Notes under the pieces: model-generated
The model's database searches: none
What the model was told of the DNA's origin: nothing
Seen by the model: the letters and a program-made list of their open reading frames with translations, nothing else
Shown here: positions 35,073-43,387 of the stretch, in pieces
How positions within the stretch are numbered: the first letter of the stretch is position 1
Layout of the letters: every line of letters begins with the position of its first letter
NCBI RefSeq assembly: GCF_029223485.1
Contig: NZ_JARHTP010000022.1
Coordinates: 62,001-126,000, forward strand
Source: Streptomyces coacervatus
GTDB taxonomy: Bacteria > Actinomycetota > Actinomycetes > Streptomycetales > Streptomycetaceae
Reading direction: 5' to 3'
DNA length: 64,000 bases
Program-made: the position numbers and the translations under genes

Positions 35073-35950
35073 TGCGGCCCCTCCGCGCCCAGGTGCGGCA
35101 CGAACTCGTCGGCCAAGGTCACCCGGCCGACGCAGGAACTGGGTCCGGAGAGCAGCACCCGCTCGTCCTTCGTGATCTCCACGGCCACGGTGCCGCCGGG
35201 CATGACCACGGTCACCGAGGGATCGGTGAGCCCCAGCCGGTGGGCGGCGCAGGCGGCTGCGCAGGCACCGCTGCCGGAGGCCGGAGCGTAACCGACACCC
35301 CGCTCCCAGATCTGGACCCGCAGGGTGCGCCGGTCCTCGACGGTGAGCAGCTCGGCGTTGGGCCGCTCCGCGAAGCCGGCGTACCCGACGATCGCCGGGC
35401 CGATCCGGGCCGCGAGCTCGGCGGTCGCGTCGTCGACCAGCGCGACCAGATGCGGCACGCCGTTGTGGACCGCCGTCGCGTTCACTTCGGTGCCCGGCTC
35501 GATCTCCAGGGGCACACCGATCAGCTCCGCACCGCCGGCCAGTGCGGGACTGTGGTGCGTCCACGAGCCCAGGTCGATCGTGCTGGCGGCGGTGACCGGG
35601 CTGCCGAGCCGCACCCTCACGTCTCCGCCGGGTGTCCGCAGCGTGATCTCGTCGCGGCGGGTGCGGCCGTGCTCGCGCAGGTAACGGGCGAAGATACGCA
35701 GACCGTTCGCGCTGCGCGCGCACTCGGAACCGTCGGCGTTGAAGACCCGTACATCGAACGTGTCCTGCGTGTCGGCCACCGGACCCGCGGCGGGGAGCGG
35801 GCCGTACAGCACCCCGTCCGCCCCGACGCCGGTGCGCCGGTCGCACAGGGCCCGGGTGGCCGCGGCGCCCGGCGCGGGCGCGCCGAGCTCCGGGTCGGCA
35901 ACGAGGTAGTCGTTGCCGAGGGTGTGGTACTTCACGAGGGTGGTCGTCAC
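35069..35950 (-). CDS. DapF-fold epimerase-like protein with both catalytic Cys replaced by Ser
   Basis: 293 aa, GTG start overlapping the previous stop (GTGA). The fold motifs of diaminopimelate epimerase are clear: FNADGSE, ANGLRIFARYL, FAERPNAELLTV and WERGVG. But the two catalytic cysteines are serines: MCGNG has become RSANG (Ser80) and ACGTG has become ASGSG (Ser225). A normal two-thiol racemase mechanism is therefore unlikely; it could be an isomerase, lyase or binding protein. It lies between the 2OG-Fe oxygenase and molybdoenzyme genes. Confidence 0.82.
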   Translation of the reverse strand: MTTTLVKYHTLGNDYLVADPELGAPAPGAAATRALCDRRTGVGADGVLYGPLPAAGPVADTQDTFDVRVFNADGSECARSANGLRIFARYLREHGRTRRDEITLRTPGGDVRVRLGSPVTAASTIDLGSWTHHSPALAGGAELIGVPLEIEPGTEVNATAVHNGVPHLVALVDDATAELAARIGPAIVGYAGFAERPNAELLTVEDRRTLRVQIWERGVGYAPASGSGACAAACAAHRLGLTDPSVTVVMPGGTVAVEITKDERVLLSGPSSCVGRVTLADEFVPHLGAEGPQ

Positions 35951-36633
35951 CGGCCCTCACCGATGGCGTCCTCCTCGAAGGCATCGCCGTACCAGCGCTC
36001 GCCCCAGCGCGAGAACGACACCACCGTGATGTCGCGGTGGCCCTCCTCCTCGATCGGCACGATGTCGGTGACGTAGTGCCACAGCGCACGGTCGTCGAAC
36101 GCGATGGCCTGCCCCGCCGGCAGGGTCGCGGTGTAGATGGGCTTTTCCTTGTCGTCGCCGCTTCGCAGGGTCAGCTCGGCGCCGGTGATGCCGACACGGT
36201 TGTAGACGGAGATCACCACGAACTCGTGGCCGTCCTGGTGCACGCCCTCCGGGACGACGACGCCCTGCAGCTCCTTGTTGGCGATGACCCGGTACTGGTG
36301 GACGTTGATCTGCCAGACGTCGTCCTCGGGCAACGGAATCTGGGCGCAGGCCTCCCGGATGTGCTCGACCAGGTCGATCTGGATCGGCTGGTAGTGCCGC
36401 CGGATCCCGCCCGCTATCGGGTTGAACTTGGAGTAGGTGACATACGGGCGGTGCGGGAGCCGCTCGAAGTCCCAGGCGCCGTCCCGGTGTTCGAGCCGGT
36501 ACTGGGAGAAGCGGCGCCAGCGGTTGCCGTTGCCGATGTACTCGTCGAAGGCGAGGTCCTCGAAGCTCTTCAGAATGTCCTCACCCGTCTCGGGGAGGTC
36601 GAAGACCTGAAAGTGCTGCGCGTTGAGAGTCAC
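35947..36633 (-). CDS. belL: 2OG-Fe(II) dioxygenase, BelL/HrmJ-type nitrocyclopropane-forming candidate
   Basis: 228 aa. It fits the 2OG-Fe dioxygenase family PF10014 (isoleucine dioxygenase relatives). Iron ligands are probably His132 and Asp134 (VHQDGHEF) and His186 (RALWHYVTD), with Arg200 (GHRDITVVSF) binding 2-oxoglutarate. BelL and HrmJ of this general type convert 6-nitronorleucine to 3-(2-nitrocyclopropyl)alanine. The neighbour upstream is the matching haem-oxygenase-like oxidase, which supports the same reaction here. GTG start. Confidence 0.75.
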   Translation of the reverse strand: MTLNAQHFQVFDLPETGEDILKSFEDLAFDEYIGNGNRWRRFSQYRLEHRDGAWDFERLPHRPYVTYSKFNPIAGGIRRHYQPIQIDLVEHIREACAQIPLPEDDVWQINVHQYRVIANKELQGVVVPEGVHQDGHEFVVISVYNRVGITGAELTLRSGDDKEKPIYTATLPAGQAIAFDDRALWHYVTDIVPIEEEGHRDITVVSFSRWGERWYGDAFEEDAIGEGR

Positions 36634-36675
36634 GGTCGATGCCTTTCGAGGGGAGGGAGGCGGGGCAGCAGTGGT

Positions 36676-37728
36676 TCAGGCTGGCTGGGGCTGCTTCAGA
36701 CACGCATCGAGGACCCGGTCGAGGTAGTGCGCGGAGGTGTTGAGCCGCACGAAGGTGCCGAGCGCCACCTCGCGGCCGGCGGCGGGGTCGCGCTCGACGA
36801 CCGGCCCGATGACGTTCTTGTACCAGCCGGCCGCGTGCTGGGCGTCGATGTTGATGTGGATGTCGTGGTAGACCTTGCCCTCCGGCGGGAGCCCGAGGCG
36901 GTCCCATGCGGTGACCAACTGGCGGAAACGCCGGGGGGCGAGGAACTCGGTGACGCCGAAGTAGCCGATGGCGCGCAGGTAGTGCCGGCGGCTGAGCGCG
37001 AGGCCGGCCGAGATGTTGCCGCATTCCTTGGCGACGAGCAGCAGATTCGACTCGACGTAGTCCTGGTCGACGCCGATCGAGGTGAGGCACTGGGAGAAGA
37101 GCGTCGTATGGACGTCGGCGAAGTCGCCGTTGCCCATCTCGTCCCAGTAGTTCGCCGCGATCTCCATCTTCTCGGCGCCGGTCGCGCCCAGCTGCATGAC
37201 TGCGAGGATGTCGTCGAAGCGGGGGTCCAGGGAGGTCTCCTGGGCCAGCAGGAAGCGTATGTCCTCGACGGTCGCCGAGTTCGCCAGGTGCTCGGAGTAC
37301 ATCGGGTGGGCGCTCGCCGGGTGGTCCTGGATGAGGGCCTTGAGCCAGCGCACGTACTCCTTCTCGCCGGTGGGATAGCCGCTCAGCAGTTCCTCGGGCA
37401 CCTGCCGGAACTCGTTGTCCAGCACGGCGTTCTCAAGGATGCTCGTGACGTCCCGCAGGATCGGCTGGGGGTCCTGGTCGGGGTTGCGTGACGCGGACTG
37501 GCTGAACTCGTGGGCGTAGACGACCGCGAGTACGTCGTGCAGATGGGTGCGCGCCGCGGCGTCCTGGCCGAAGAAGGCCAGGTCCGCAAGGCGTCGGCAC
37601 TCCCCGGCGAGCTCGGCGCGATGGGCGTAGTCGTCGACGAGTTCCTGCCATTTTCCGAAGGTTGACGTGGTGAGCGCCGCCGTGAAATCGGCCAGGAGCG
37701 GATAGCTGTTCTGCTGCGGATCAGGCAT
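36676..37728 (-). CDS. belK: Haem-oxygenase-like diiron oxidase, BelK/HrmI-type lysine N-oxygenase candidate
   Basis: 350 aa, iron-containing redox enzyme family (HDO fold). The hallmark ANYWDEMGNGDFADVH gives Glu197 and His207. Glu164 (LAQETS) and the HxxxDxxH set His291, Asp295, His298 (DIHINIDAQH) complete a plausible diiron site. BelK and HrmI of this family oxidise the lysine side-chain amine to a nitro group, giving 6-nitronorleucine. Other HDO enzymes cleave C-C bonds (BesC, UndA), so the assignment rests on context. A GAGGA site precedes the ATG. Confidence 0.78.
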   Translation of the reverse strand: MPDPQQNSYPLLADFTAALTTSTFGKWQELVDDYAHRAELAGECRRLADLAFFGQDAAARTHLHDVLAVVYAHEFSQSASRNPDQDPQPILRDVTSILENAVLDNEFRQVPEELLSGYPTGEKEYVRWLKALIQDHPASAHPMYSEHLANSATVEDIRFLLAQETSLDPRFDDILAVMQLGATGAEKMEIAANYWDEMGNGDFADVHTTLFSQCLTSIGVDQDYVESNLLLVAKECGNISAGLALSRRHYLRAIGYFGVTEFLAPRRFRQLVTAWDRLGLPPEGKVYHDIHINIDAQHAAGWYKNVIGPVVERDPAAGREVALGTFVRLNTSAHYLDRVLDACLKQPQPA

Positions 37729-37806
37729 GCCGTAATTCCTCTATTCCCTTCGGAGAAACGCCGAATACACTGTCGACTTCGTTTCGCGCCAGCCTACCCA
37801 GAGGCA

Positions 37807-39531
37807 TCACGAACGGTCCAAGTCCATTTGTTTATCGCGCCCATAAATAGATTTGTTTACGATGCCGACGGCGGCGCCGAGTTCCGCTGCGACGGTGTCT
37901 TCGCCGGTACCGACGGCCCAGGTCCCGCCGCTGTTCAGATAGGCAATTGCCTGGCCGTCGGGCAGTTCGTGTGCCGTGGCCGCGGTGATGGTGAGTTCCA
38001 GGCCGAGTTGGGTGAGTGCGTCGGCGAATGCAGGCAGCGGCTCGGTCCCGGTCAGGGGTATTTCTTTGTCGATGCCGTCAAGACTGACCGTCACGGAGGA
38101 CGGCGTGTGGTCGAGGAGTCGCAGCGGGCCGGGTGCGGGTGTGTACGCGGTGTCGAAAAGCTCACGCAGTTGTGGCGGGCTCAGTTCGCCGCCTTCGCGG
38201 TCCGTGACCTGCTGGACCAGGACGGCGAACTCCGCACGCAGTTGCTGGGGCAGCCGCAGACCGTAGGAGTCGTTGAGCACGAACGCCACGCCGCCCTTGC
38301 CGGACTGCGAGTTGACCCGGACGACCGGTTCGTACTCGCGGCCGACATCGCCGGGGTCGATCGGCAGGTACGGCACTTGCCAATGCTCGTCGCGCAGGTC
38401 GCCGCCGCTGGACCGGGCCTCGTCGGCGAGTGCCGAGATCCCCTTGCTGATGGCGTCCTGGTGACCGCCGGAGAAGGCGGTGAAGACGAGCTCGCCGCCC
38501 CAGGGATGGCGTTCGTGCACCGGCAGTTCCGTGCACTCCTCCACGACCCGGCGGACCTCGCCCAGGTCGGAGAAGTCGATCTCGGGGTCGACGCCGCGGC
38601 TGAACAGGTTCATGCCCAGCGTGACCAGGCAGACGTTGCCGGTGCGTTCGCCGTTGCCGAACAGACAGCCCTCGATACGGTCCGCGCCGGCGGCGAGGCC
38701 GAGTTCGGCGGCGGCGACGGCAGTGCCGCGGTCGTTGTGCGGGTGCAGCGAGAGAAGGACCGAGTCGCGCCGCTCCAGATTGCGGCTCATCCACTCGATG
38801 GAGTCGGCATACGTGTTCGGGGTGGTCATCTCCACCGTGGCCGGCAGGCATATCGTGGCCGGGCGCTGCGGGGTGGGCTGCCAGACGTCGAGGACGGCGT
38901 TGCAGACCTCGGCCGAGAAGCCCAGTTCAGTGCCGGTGAACGACTCCGGCGAGTACTGCAGGCGCACATCGGCACCGCTCAGCGACTCGGCGGCCGCGGC
39001 GAGACGGCGGGCCGACGCGACGGCGAGCTCGCGGATCTCCGCCCGCTCCTGACGGAAGACCACCCGGCGCTGCAGCTCGGAGGTCGGGTTGTAGATGTGC
39101 AGGGTCACCTTGCGCGCCCCGGCGACGGCCTCGACCGTGCGGTCGATGAGCTCGGGCCGGCACGGCGAGAGGACCTGGATGCGGACGTCGTCCGGGATGG
39201 CGTCGCTCTCGATGATCTCCCGGATGAAGGTGAGATCCGTCGCGCTGGCCGCGGGGAAGCCGACCTCGATCTCCTTGTAGCCCATCCGCACGAGCAGTTG
39301 GAAGAAGCGGTGCTTGCGGGCCGGGTCCATCGGCACCGCGAGGGCCTGGTTGCCGTCGCGCAGATCGACCGAGCACCACAGCGGGGCACGGGTGATCGTC
39401 CGGTCCGGCCAGGTCCGGTCCGGCAGCAGAACTGGTTCGACCTCCTCGGCGTACGGGCGGTAGCGGTGAGCCGGCATGGGGCTCGGCCGCTGCTCATTCC
39501 AGATCGGGCGGGCCGCGAATTCGTTCGTCAT
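37807..39531 (-). CDS. leuA: 2-isopropylmalate synthase homologue of the cluster
   Basis: 574 aa from ATG 39531, which has GAGGAG 5 nt upstream. The catalytic TIM barrel shows VDLRDGNQALAVPM, MGYKEIEVGFPAAS and the metal motif LHPHNDRGTA. A complete C-terminal LeuA regulatory domain follows (to GIVNKSIYGRDKQ). It condenses acetyl-CoA with 2-oxoisovalerate, or in a belactosin route probably 2-oxo-3-methylvalerate, to a 2-alkylmalate. First gene of the operon that continues into the redox genes, and a second copy to whatever housekeeping leuA the host has. Confidence 0.88.
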   Translation of the reverse strand: MTNEFAARPIWNEQRPSPMPAHRYRPYAEEVEPVLLPDRTWPDRTITRAPLWCSVDLRDGNQALAVPMDPARKHRFFQLLVRMGYKEIEVGFPAASATDLTFIREIIESDAIPDDVRIQVLSPCRPELIDRTVEAVAGARKVTLHIYNPTSELQRRVVFRQERAEIRELAVASARRLAAAAESLSGADVRLQYSPESFTGTELGFSAEVCNAVLDVWQPTPQRPATICLPATVEMTTPNTYADSIEWMSRNLERRDSVLLSLHPHNDRGTAVAAAELGLAAGADRIEGCLFGNGERTGNVCLVTLGMNLFSRGVDPEIDFSDLGEVRRVVEECTELPVHERHPWGGELVFTAFSGGHQDAISKGISALADEARSSGGDLRDEHWQVPYLPIDPGDVGREYEPVVRVNSQSGKGGVAFVLNDSYGLRLPQQLRAEFAVLVQQVTDREGGELSPPQLRELFDTAYTPAPGPLRLLDHTPSSVTVSLDGIDKEIPLTGTEPLPAFADALTQLGLELTITAATAHELPDGQAIAYLNSGGTWAVGTGEDTVAAELGAAVGIVNKSIYGRDKQMDLDRS

Positions 39532-39641
39532 GGACACTCCTCGCGCATAAATTGCAAAGCATGCTAACCACCGATGTAGCGGCCATCCAGAAAACTGCGC
39601 AGAAGCGAAGACGGGTAAGAAAATGGTTAAAAGGAAGTGCC

Positions 39642-39683
39642 ATTGCGCTTTACCGCAACGACCTATTGCGCTTTACGGCAACG
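39642..39683. repeat. Two 19-bp direct repeats in the central divergent promoter
   Basis: ATTGCGCTTTACSGCAACG occurs at 39642-39660 and 39665-39683, differing at one position, with starts 23 bp apart (about two helical turns). They lie 80-120 bp upstream of the methyltransferase gene and in the shared region with leuA, so they are probable activator-binding iterons controlling both arms of the cluster. Confidence 0.7.
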
Positions 39684-39762
39684 GCGTTGACGCCACTTCT
39701 TTGGCGCCGTAATACTCACCACGGTTCCGCATCAGCGGCATGGTGACGAACGGAGAGAAGAC

Positions 39763-40449
39763 GTGACTCAAGCATTTGAGATCAAGGGAAATGACCTCTG
39801 GGACCCGACCACGTTCGACGCGCTGCGTCGTCAGCTGATCCCGTCGTTCGACCTGATCTACGAGGCCGCGGTACGTACCGTCGCGGCGACCGTGCCGGCC
39901 GCGCCACGGGTACTCGACCTCGGCGCCGGCACCGGTCTGCTGAGCGCGGCGATCCTCCGTGAACTCCCCCGGGCGAACGTGGTACTTGTCGACCGCTCGG
40001 AACTGATGCTGACGCAGGCCCGTAGCCGTTTCGCCAGCCAGGAGGGGGTCACCGTGCAGACCGGCGACCTGACCGACCCGCTGCCGGAAGGGCAGTTCGA
40101 CGCGGTCGTCTCCGGTCTTGCGATCCACCATCTGAGCCACACCGACAAGCGCCACCTGTTCGGGCGCATCCGCGACGCGCTGCGCCCCGGCGGCGTCTTT
40201 GTCAACGTCGAGCAGGTGCAAGGCCCGCTGCCGCACCTGGAATCCCTCTACGACAGTCAGCACGAACTGCACGTGGCCCGTGAGCAGGCGCCGGCGCACG
40301 AATGGGCGGCCGGCCGCGAGCGGATGAAATTCGACGTCTGCATCGACCTGGAAACCCAATTGCAGTGGCTGCGCGACGCCGGATTCCGCAGCGTCGACTG
40401 CCTCGCCAAGGACTTCCGCTTCGCCACCTATGCGGGCTGGGTCTCCTGA
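39763..40449 (+). CDS. Class I SAM methyltransferase, Tam-like (carboxyl methylation candidate)
   Basis: 228 aa, GTG start with GGAGAG upstream. The SAM-binding motif VLDLGAGTGLLS, the acidic VDRS and the SGLAIHHLSHTDKRHLF region resemble trans-aconitate methyltransferases, which esterify tri- and dicarboxylates. Yeast Tmt1 of this broad type methylates 3-isopropylmalate. Encoded with leuC/leuD, it could mask one carboxylate of the alkylmalate so only the other is activated, as I recall for cystargolide. Stop and next start overlap (TGATG). Confidence 0.82.
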   Translation: MTQAFEIKGNDLWDPTTFDALRRQLIPSFDLIYEAAVRTVAATVPAAPRVLDLGAGTGLLSAAILRELPRANVVLVDRSELMLTQARSRFASQEGVTVQTGDLTDPLPEGQFDAVVSGLAIHHLSHTDKRHLFGRIRDALRPGGVFVNVEQVQGPLPHLESLYDSQHELHVAREQAPAHEWAAGRERMKFDVCIDLETQLQWLRDAGFRSVDCLAKDFRFATYAGWVS

Positions 40450-41945
40450 TGACGGAGCTCTACACAGCAATTCGCGAAATCGCGCGCCGCCGGCCGGACT
40501 CGATCGCAGTCGAGACCACGGCCGGCGAGCGCACCTCGTACACCGAACTGCTCGCGCAGGCCGACCGGATCGCGGTCGGCCTGCGCGCCCGCGGCGTCAC
40601 CGAGGGCCGCGTGGTCGTCTGCTCGGGGCTGGCCAACGACGCCTCCTACATCGCCTTCCTGCTCGGACTGTGCGCGGCCGGTGCCGCCTATGTCCCGCTG
40701 CTCGCCGACTTCGACGCCGCCGCCGTGGCCCGTGCCCTGCGGATGACGCAGCCCGCGCTCTGGGTCGGCCCCGAGAACCACCATCGCGCAGGCGTCACTC
40801 TGCCCCGGGTGGACCTCGCCGAGCTGGGGGCCTCCGCAGCCGCGGCCGACGCTGCGCCGGAGGGACGGGCGTCCGCGCCGGAGGGACGGGCGTTCACGCC
40901 GGGAACCTTCCGGATGCTGTGGACCTCCGGCTCGACGAAGGCGCCCAAGCTCGTCACCTGGCGCCAGGAACCCTTCGTTCGCGAGCGCCGGCGCTGGATC
41001 GCCCACATCGAAGCGACCGAACACGACGCGTTCTTCTGCAGGCACACCCTGGACGTGGCGCACGCGACCGACCTGCACGCCTTCGCGGCGCTGCTCGCCG
41101 GGGCCCGTCTGATCCTCGCCGACCCGGGCGCGGAACCCGCGACGCTGCTGTCGCAGCTGGCCGCGACCGGTGCCACGTACACCAGCATGCTGCCCAACCA
41201 CTACGAGGACCTGATCGCGGCCGCCCGGCAACGGCCCGGCACCGATCTGACCCGGCTGCGCCGCCCGATGTGCGGCGGCGCGTACGCGAGTCCGGCCCTC
41301 ATCGCCACCGCTGCCGAGGTGCTCGGCATCCGCATCCGCCACATCTACGGCTCGACCGAGTTCGGCCTCGCCCTGGGCAACATGGCGGACGAGGTGCAGA
41401 CCGTCGGCGGTATGCACGAGGTCGCGGGCGTGCGCGCCCGTCTGGAGCCACTTGCCGGGTACGACCGGGACGGCCTCGGCCATCTGGTGCTCACCTCCGA
41501 CTGCACCAGCAACGGCTACCTGGACGACGCCGAGGCCAATGCGGCCACCTTCCGTGGCCCCGACTTCTGGACCGGCGACGTCGCCCAGCGCCTGGCCGAC
41601 GGCGGCCTCCGCCTGCTCGGGCGCGTCACCGACCTGGTGCTGGCCACGGACGGTCCCCTGGCCACTCCTCTCCTCGACGAACTCATCGCGCAGCACTGCC
41701 CGGTCGCCGAATCCGTCAGCCTCGCCGCCGACACGGACATCCTGAGCAAGCGCGTGCTCGTGGTGCTGCGCGCGACACCGGGGACCTCCGACGACGACGC
41801 CGTCACCGCTGTCGACGAGCTCCTCGCCGCGCACGGGCTGACCGGTGCGGTCCTGGCGTTCGACCGGATCCCGCGCACTGTCGTCGGCAAGGCCGACCGC
41901 GCGCTGCTCCGCCGCCGCTACATCCCGGCCCCGAGTTCCTCCTGA
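40449..41945 (+). CDS. AMP-forming ligase/adenylating enzyme, cluster ligase 2
   Basis: 498 aa. Motifs of the ANL superfamily are complete: A3 LWTSGSTKAPKLV, A5 IYGSTEFG, A7 FWTGDVAQ, A8 LGRVTDLV and the catalytic A10 lysine in PRTVVGKADR. It has no carrier-protein domain. A candidate for activating the carboxylate that closes to the beta-lactone, or for amide formation. Codons at 40854-40893 contain a 21-bp in-frame tandem duplication giving APEGRAS-APEGRAF. The ATG overlaps the methyltransferase stop. Confidence 0.85.
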   Translation: MTELYTAIREIARRRPDSIAVETTAGERTSYTELLAQADRIAVGLRARGVTEGRVVVCSGLANDASYIAFLLGLCAAGAAYVPLLADFDAAAVARALRMTQPALWVGPENHHRAGVTLPRVDLAELGASAAAADAAPEGRASAPEGRAFTPGTFRMLWTSGSTKAPKLVTWRQEPFVRERRRWIAHIEATEHDAFFCRHTLDVAHATDLHAFAALLAGARLILADPGAEPATLLSQLAATGATYTSMLPNHYEDLIAAARQRPGTDLTRLRRPMCGGAYASPALIATAAEVLGIRIRHIYGSTEFGLALGNMADEVQTVGGMHEVAGVRARLEPLAGYDRDGLGHLVLTSDCTSNGYLDDAEANAATFRGPDFWTGDVAQRLADGGLRLLGRVTDLVLATDGPLATPLLDELIAQHCPVAESVSLAADTDILSKRVLVVLRATPGTSDDDAVTAVDELLAAHGLTGAVLAFDRIPRTVVGKADRALLRRRYIPAPSSS

Positions 41946-41984
41946 CGCACCCGCCGTCGGCGGCATGCTGTGAAAGGGCAAGTC

Positions 41985-43376
41985 ATGACCCGGAAGACCC
42001 TGGTAGACAAGATCTGGGACCTGCACGTCGTGGAGCCCGGGGCAGCGGACCTCATCTACATCGACCTGCACCTGCTGCACGAGGTCAGTTCGCCCCAGGC
42101 GTTCGCCGGGCTGCGCGAGGCAGGCCGCCCGGTACGCCGCCCCGCCCTCGCGGTCGCCACCTCCGACCACGACGTCCCGACCGACGGGCGTGAGCTGCCG
42201 TCGGACGCGGGCGCCGCCAAGCAGTTGCAGGTGCTCACCGACAACTGCCGCGACAACGACATCGAGCTGCACCCGATGGGCAGCCCGGGGCAGGGCATCG
42301 TGCATGTGATCGGCCCGCAGATGGGGCTCACCCGGCCCGGCACGACCATCGTCTGCGGCGACAGCCACACCGCCACCCACGGCGCGTTCGGGGCCATCGC
42401 GTTCGGCATCGGCACCAGCGAGATCGAGCACGTCCTCGCCACGCAGACCCTGCGGGCCCGTAGACCGGAATCCATGGCCGTCACGGTCACCGGCGAACTC
42501 CCGCCCGGTGCCACCGCCAAGGACCTCGCGCTCGGCATCCTCGCGGCCGGCGGCACGGACGCGGGCACGGGAACGCTCATCGAGTTCCGGGGTCCCGCCG
42601 TACGCGCGCTGTCCATGGAAGGGCGGATGACGCTGTGCAACATGGCTGTCGAGATGGGCGCGCGCAGCGGTCTGGTCGCTCCCGACGAGACCACGTTCGC
42701 GTACCTGAAGGGCCGCCCCCGTGCCCCGCGCGGTGAGCTGTGGGACCAGGCCGTCGCCGAATGGCGGACGTTGTGCAGCGACCCGGACGCGGTCTTCGGC
42801 CGCGAACTGGTCTTCGACGCGGGGTCTTTGGTGCCGCGGGTGACCTGGGGCACCAACCCCGGGCAGAGCGTTCCGGTCGACGGCGTGGTCCCCGACCCCG
42901 CCGACAGAGCCGATCCCGGCGAGCGGGCCGCCGCCGAGCGCGCCCTCGCCTACATGGGCCTGCGTCCCGGCACCCCGATGCGCGAGGTCGGCATCGATGT
43001 GGTCTTCATCGGTTCCTGCACCAACAGCCGGATCGAGGATCTGCGCGCCGCGGCCGACGTGCTGCGCGGGCGGCGCGTGGCCGACGGCGTACGCGGCCTG
43101 GTCGTCCCCGGCTCGATGCTCGTGCGTCACCTGGCCGAACAGGAGGGGCTGGACCGGGTCTTCACCGCGGCCGGCTTCGAATGGCGCATGCCGGGTTGCT
43201 CGATGTGTGTCGGCATCAACGGCGACACCGTCGCACCCGGTCAGCGCTGCGCGTCGACCTCCAACCGCAACTTCGAAGGCCGGCAGGGCGCCGGGGCCCG
43301 GACGCATCTCGTGTCACCCGCCACGGCCGCCGCGACCGCCGTTGCCGGACGTTTCGCCACGCCGGCCGACCTGTAG
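41985..43376 (+). CDS. leuC: 3-isopropylmalate dehydratase large subunit homologue
   Basis: 463 aa from ATG 41985 (AAAGGG upstream). The aconitase-type cluster cysteines lie in FIGSCTNSRIEDLRAAADVL and GCSMCVGINGD, and GDSHTATHGAFGAIAFGIGTSE is the family signature. With LeuD it isomerises 2-alkylmalate to 3-alkylmalate via an alkylmaleate. Placement after ligase 2 and before leuD, without leuB, points to a dedicated biosynthetic role. Confidence 0.93.
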   Translation: MTRKTLVDKIWDLHVVEPGAADLIYIDLHLLHEVSSPQAFAGLREAGRPVRRPALAVATSDHDVPTDGRELPSDAGAAKQLQVLTDNCRDNDIELHPMGSPGQGIVHVIGPQMGLTRPGTTIVCGDSHTATHGAFGAIAFGIGTSEIEHVLATQTLRARRPESMAVTVTGELPPGATAKDLALGILAAGGTDAGTGTLIEFRGPAVRALSMEGRMTLCNMAVEMGARSGLVAPDETTFAYLKGRPRAPRGELWDQAVAEWRTLCSDPDAVFGRELVFDAGSLVPRVTWGTNPGQSVPVDGVVPDPADRADPGERAAAERALAYMGLRPGTPMREVGIDVVFIGSCTNSRIEDLRAAADVLRGRRVADGVRGLVVPGSMLVRHLAEQEGLDRVFTAAGFEWRMPGCSMCVGINGDTVAPGQRCASTSNRNFEGRQGAGARTHLVSPATAAATAVAGRFATPADL

Positions 43377-43387
43377 GGAGACGCCGT

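Noticed and set aside
25885..35950. D-cycloserine-type pathway (ATP-grasp plus DapF homologue)
   Set aside because: No DcsA-, DcsB- or DcsE-like genes are seen, the DapF-like protein lacks both catalytic cysteines, and the ATP-grasp protein resembles amino-acid ligases.
36676..37728. BesC-type chain cleavage (beta-ethynylserine pathway) for the haem-oxygenase-like oxidase
   Set aside because: No halogenase, PLP alkyne-forming enzyme or other bes-like gene is present; the adjacent 2OG-Fe oxygenase and molybdoenzyme fit nitro chemistry better.
39552..39746. Plus-strand 64-codon frame in the central promoter
   Set aside because: It overlaps the iterons, has atypical codon use for the strain and no ribosome site; treated as chance.
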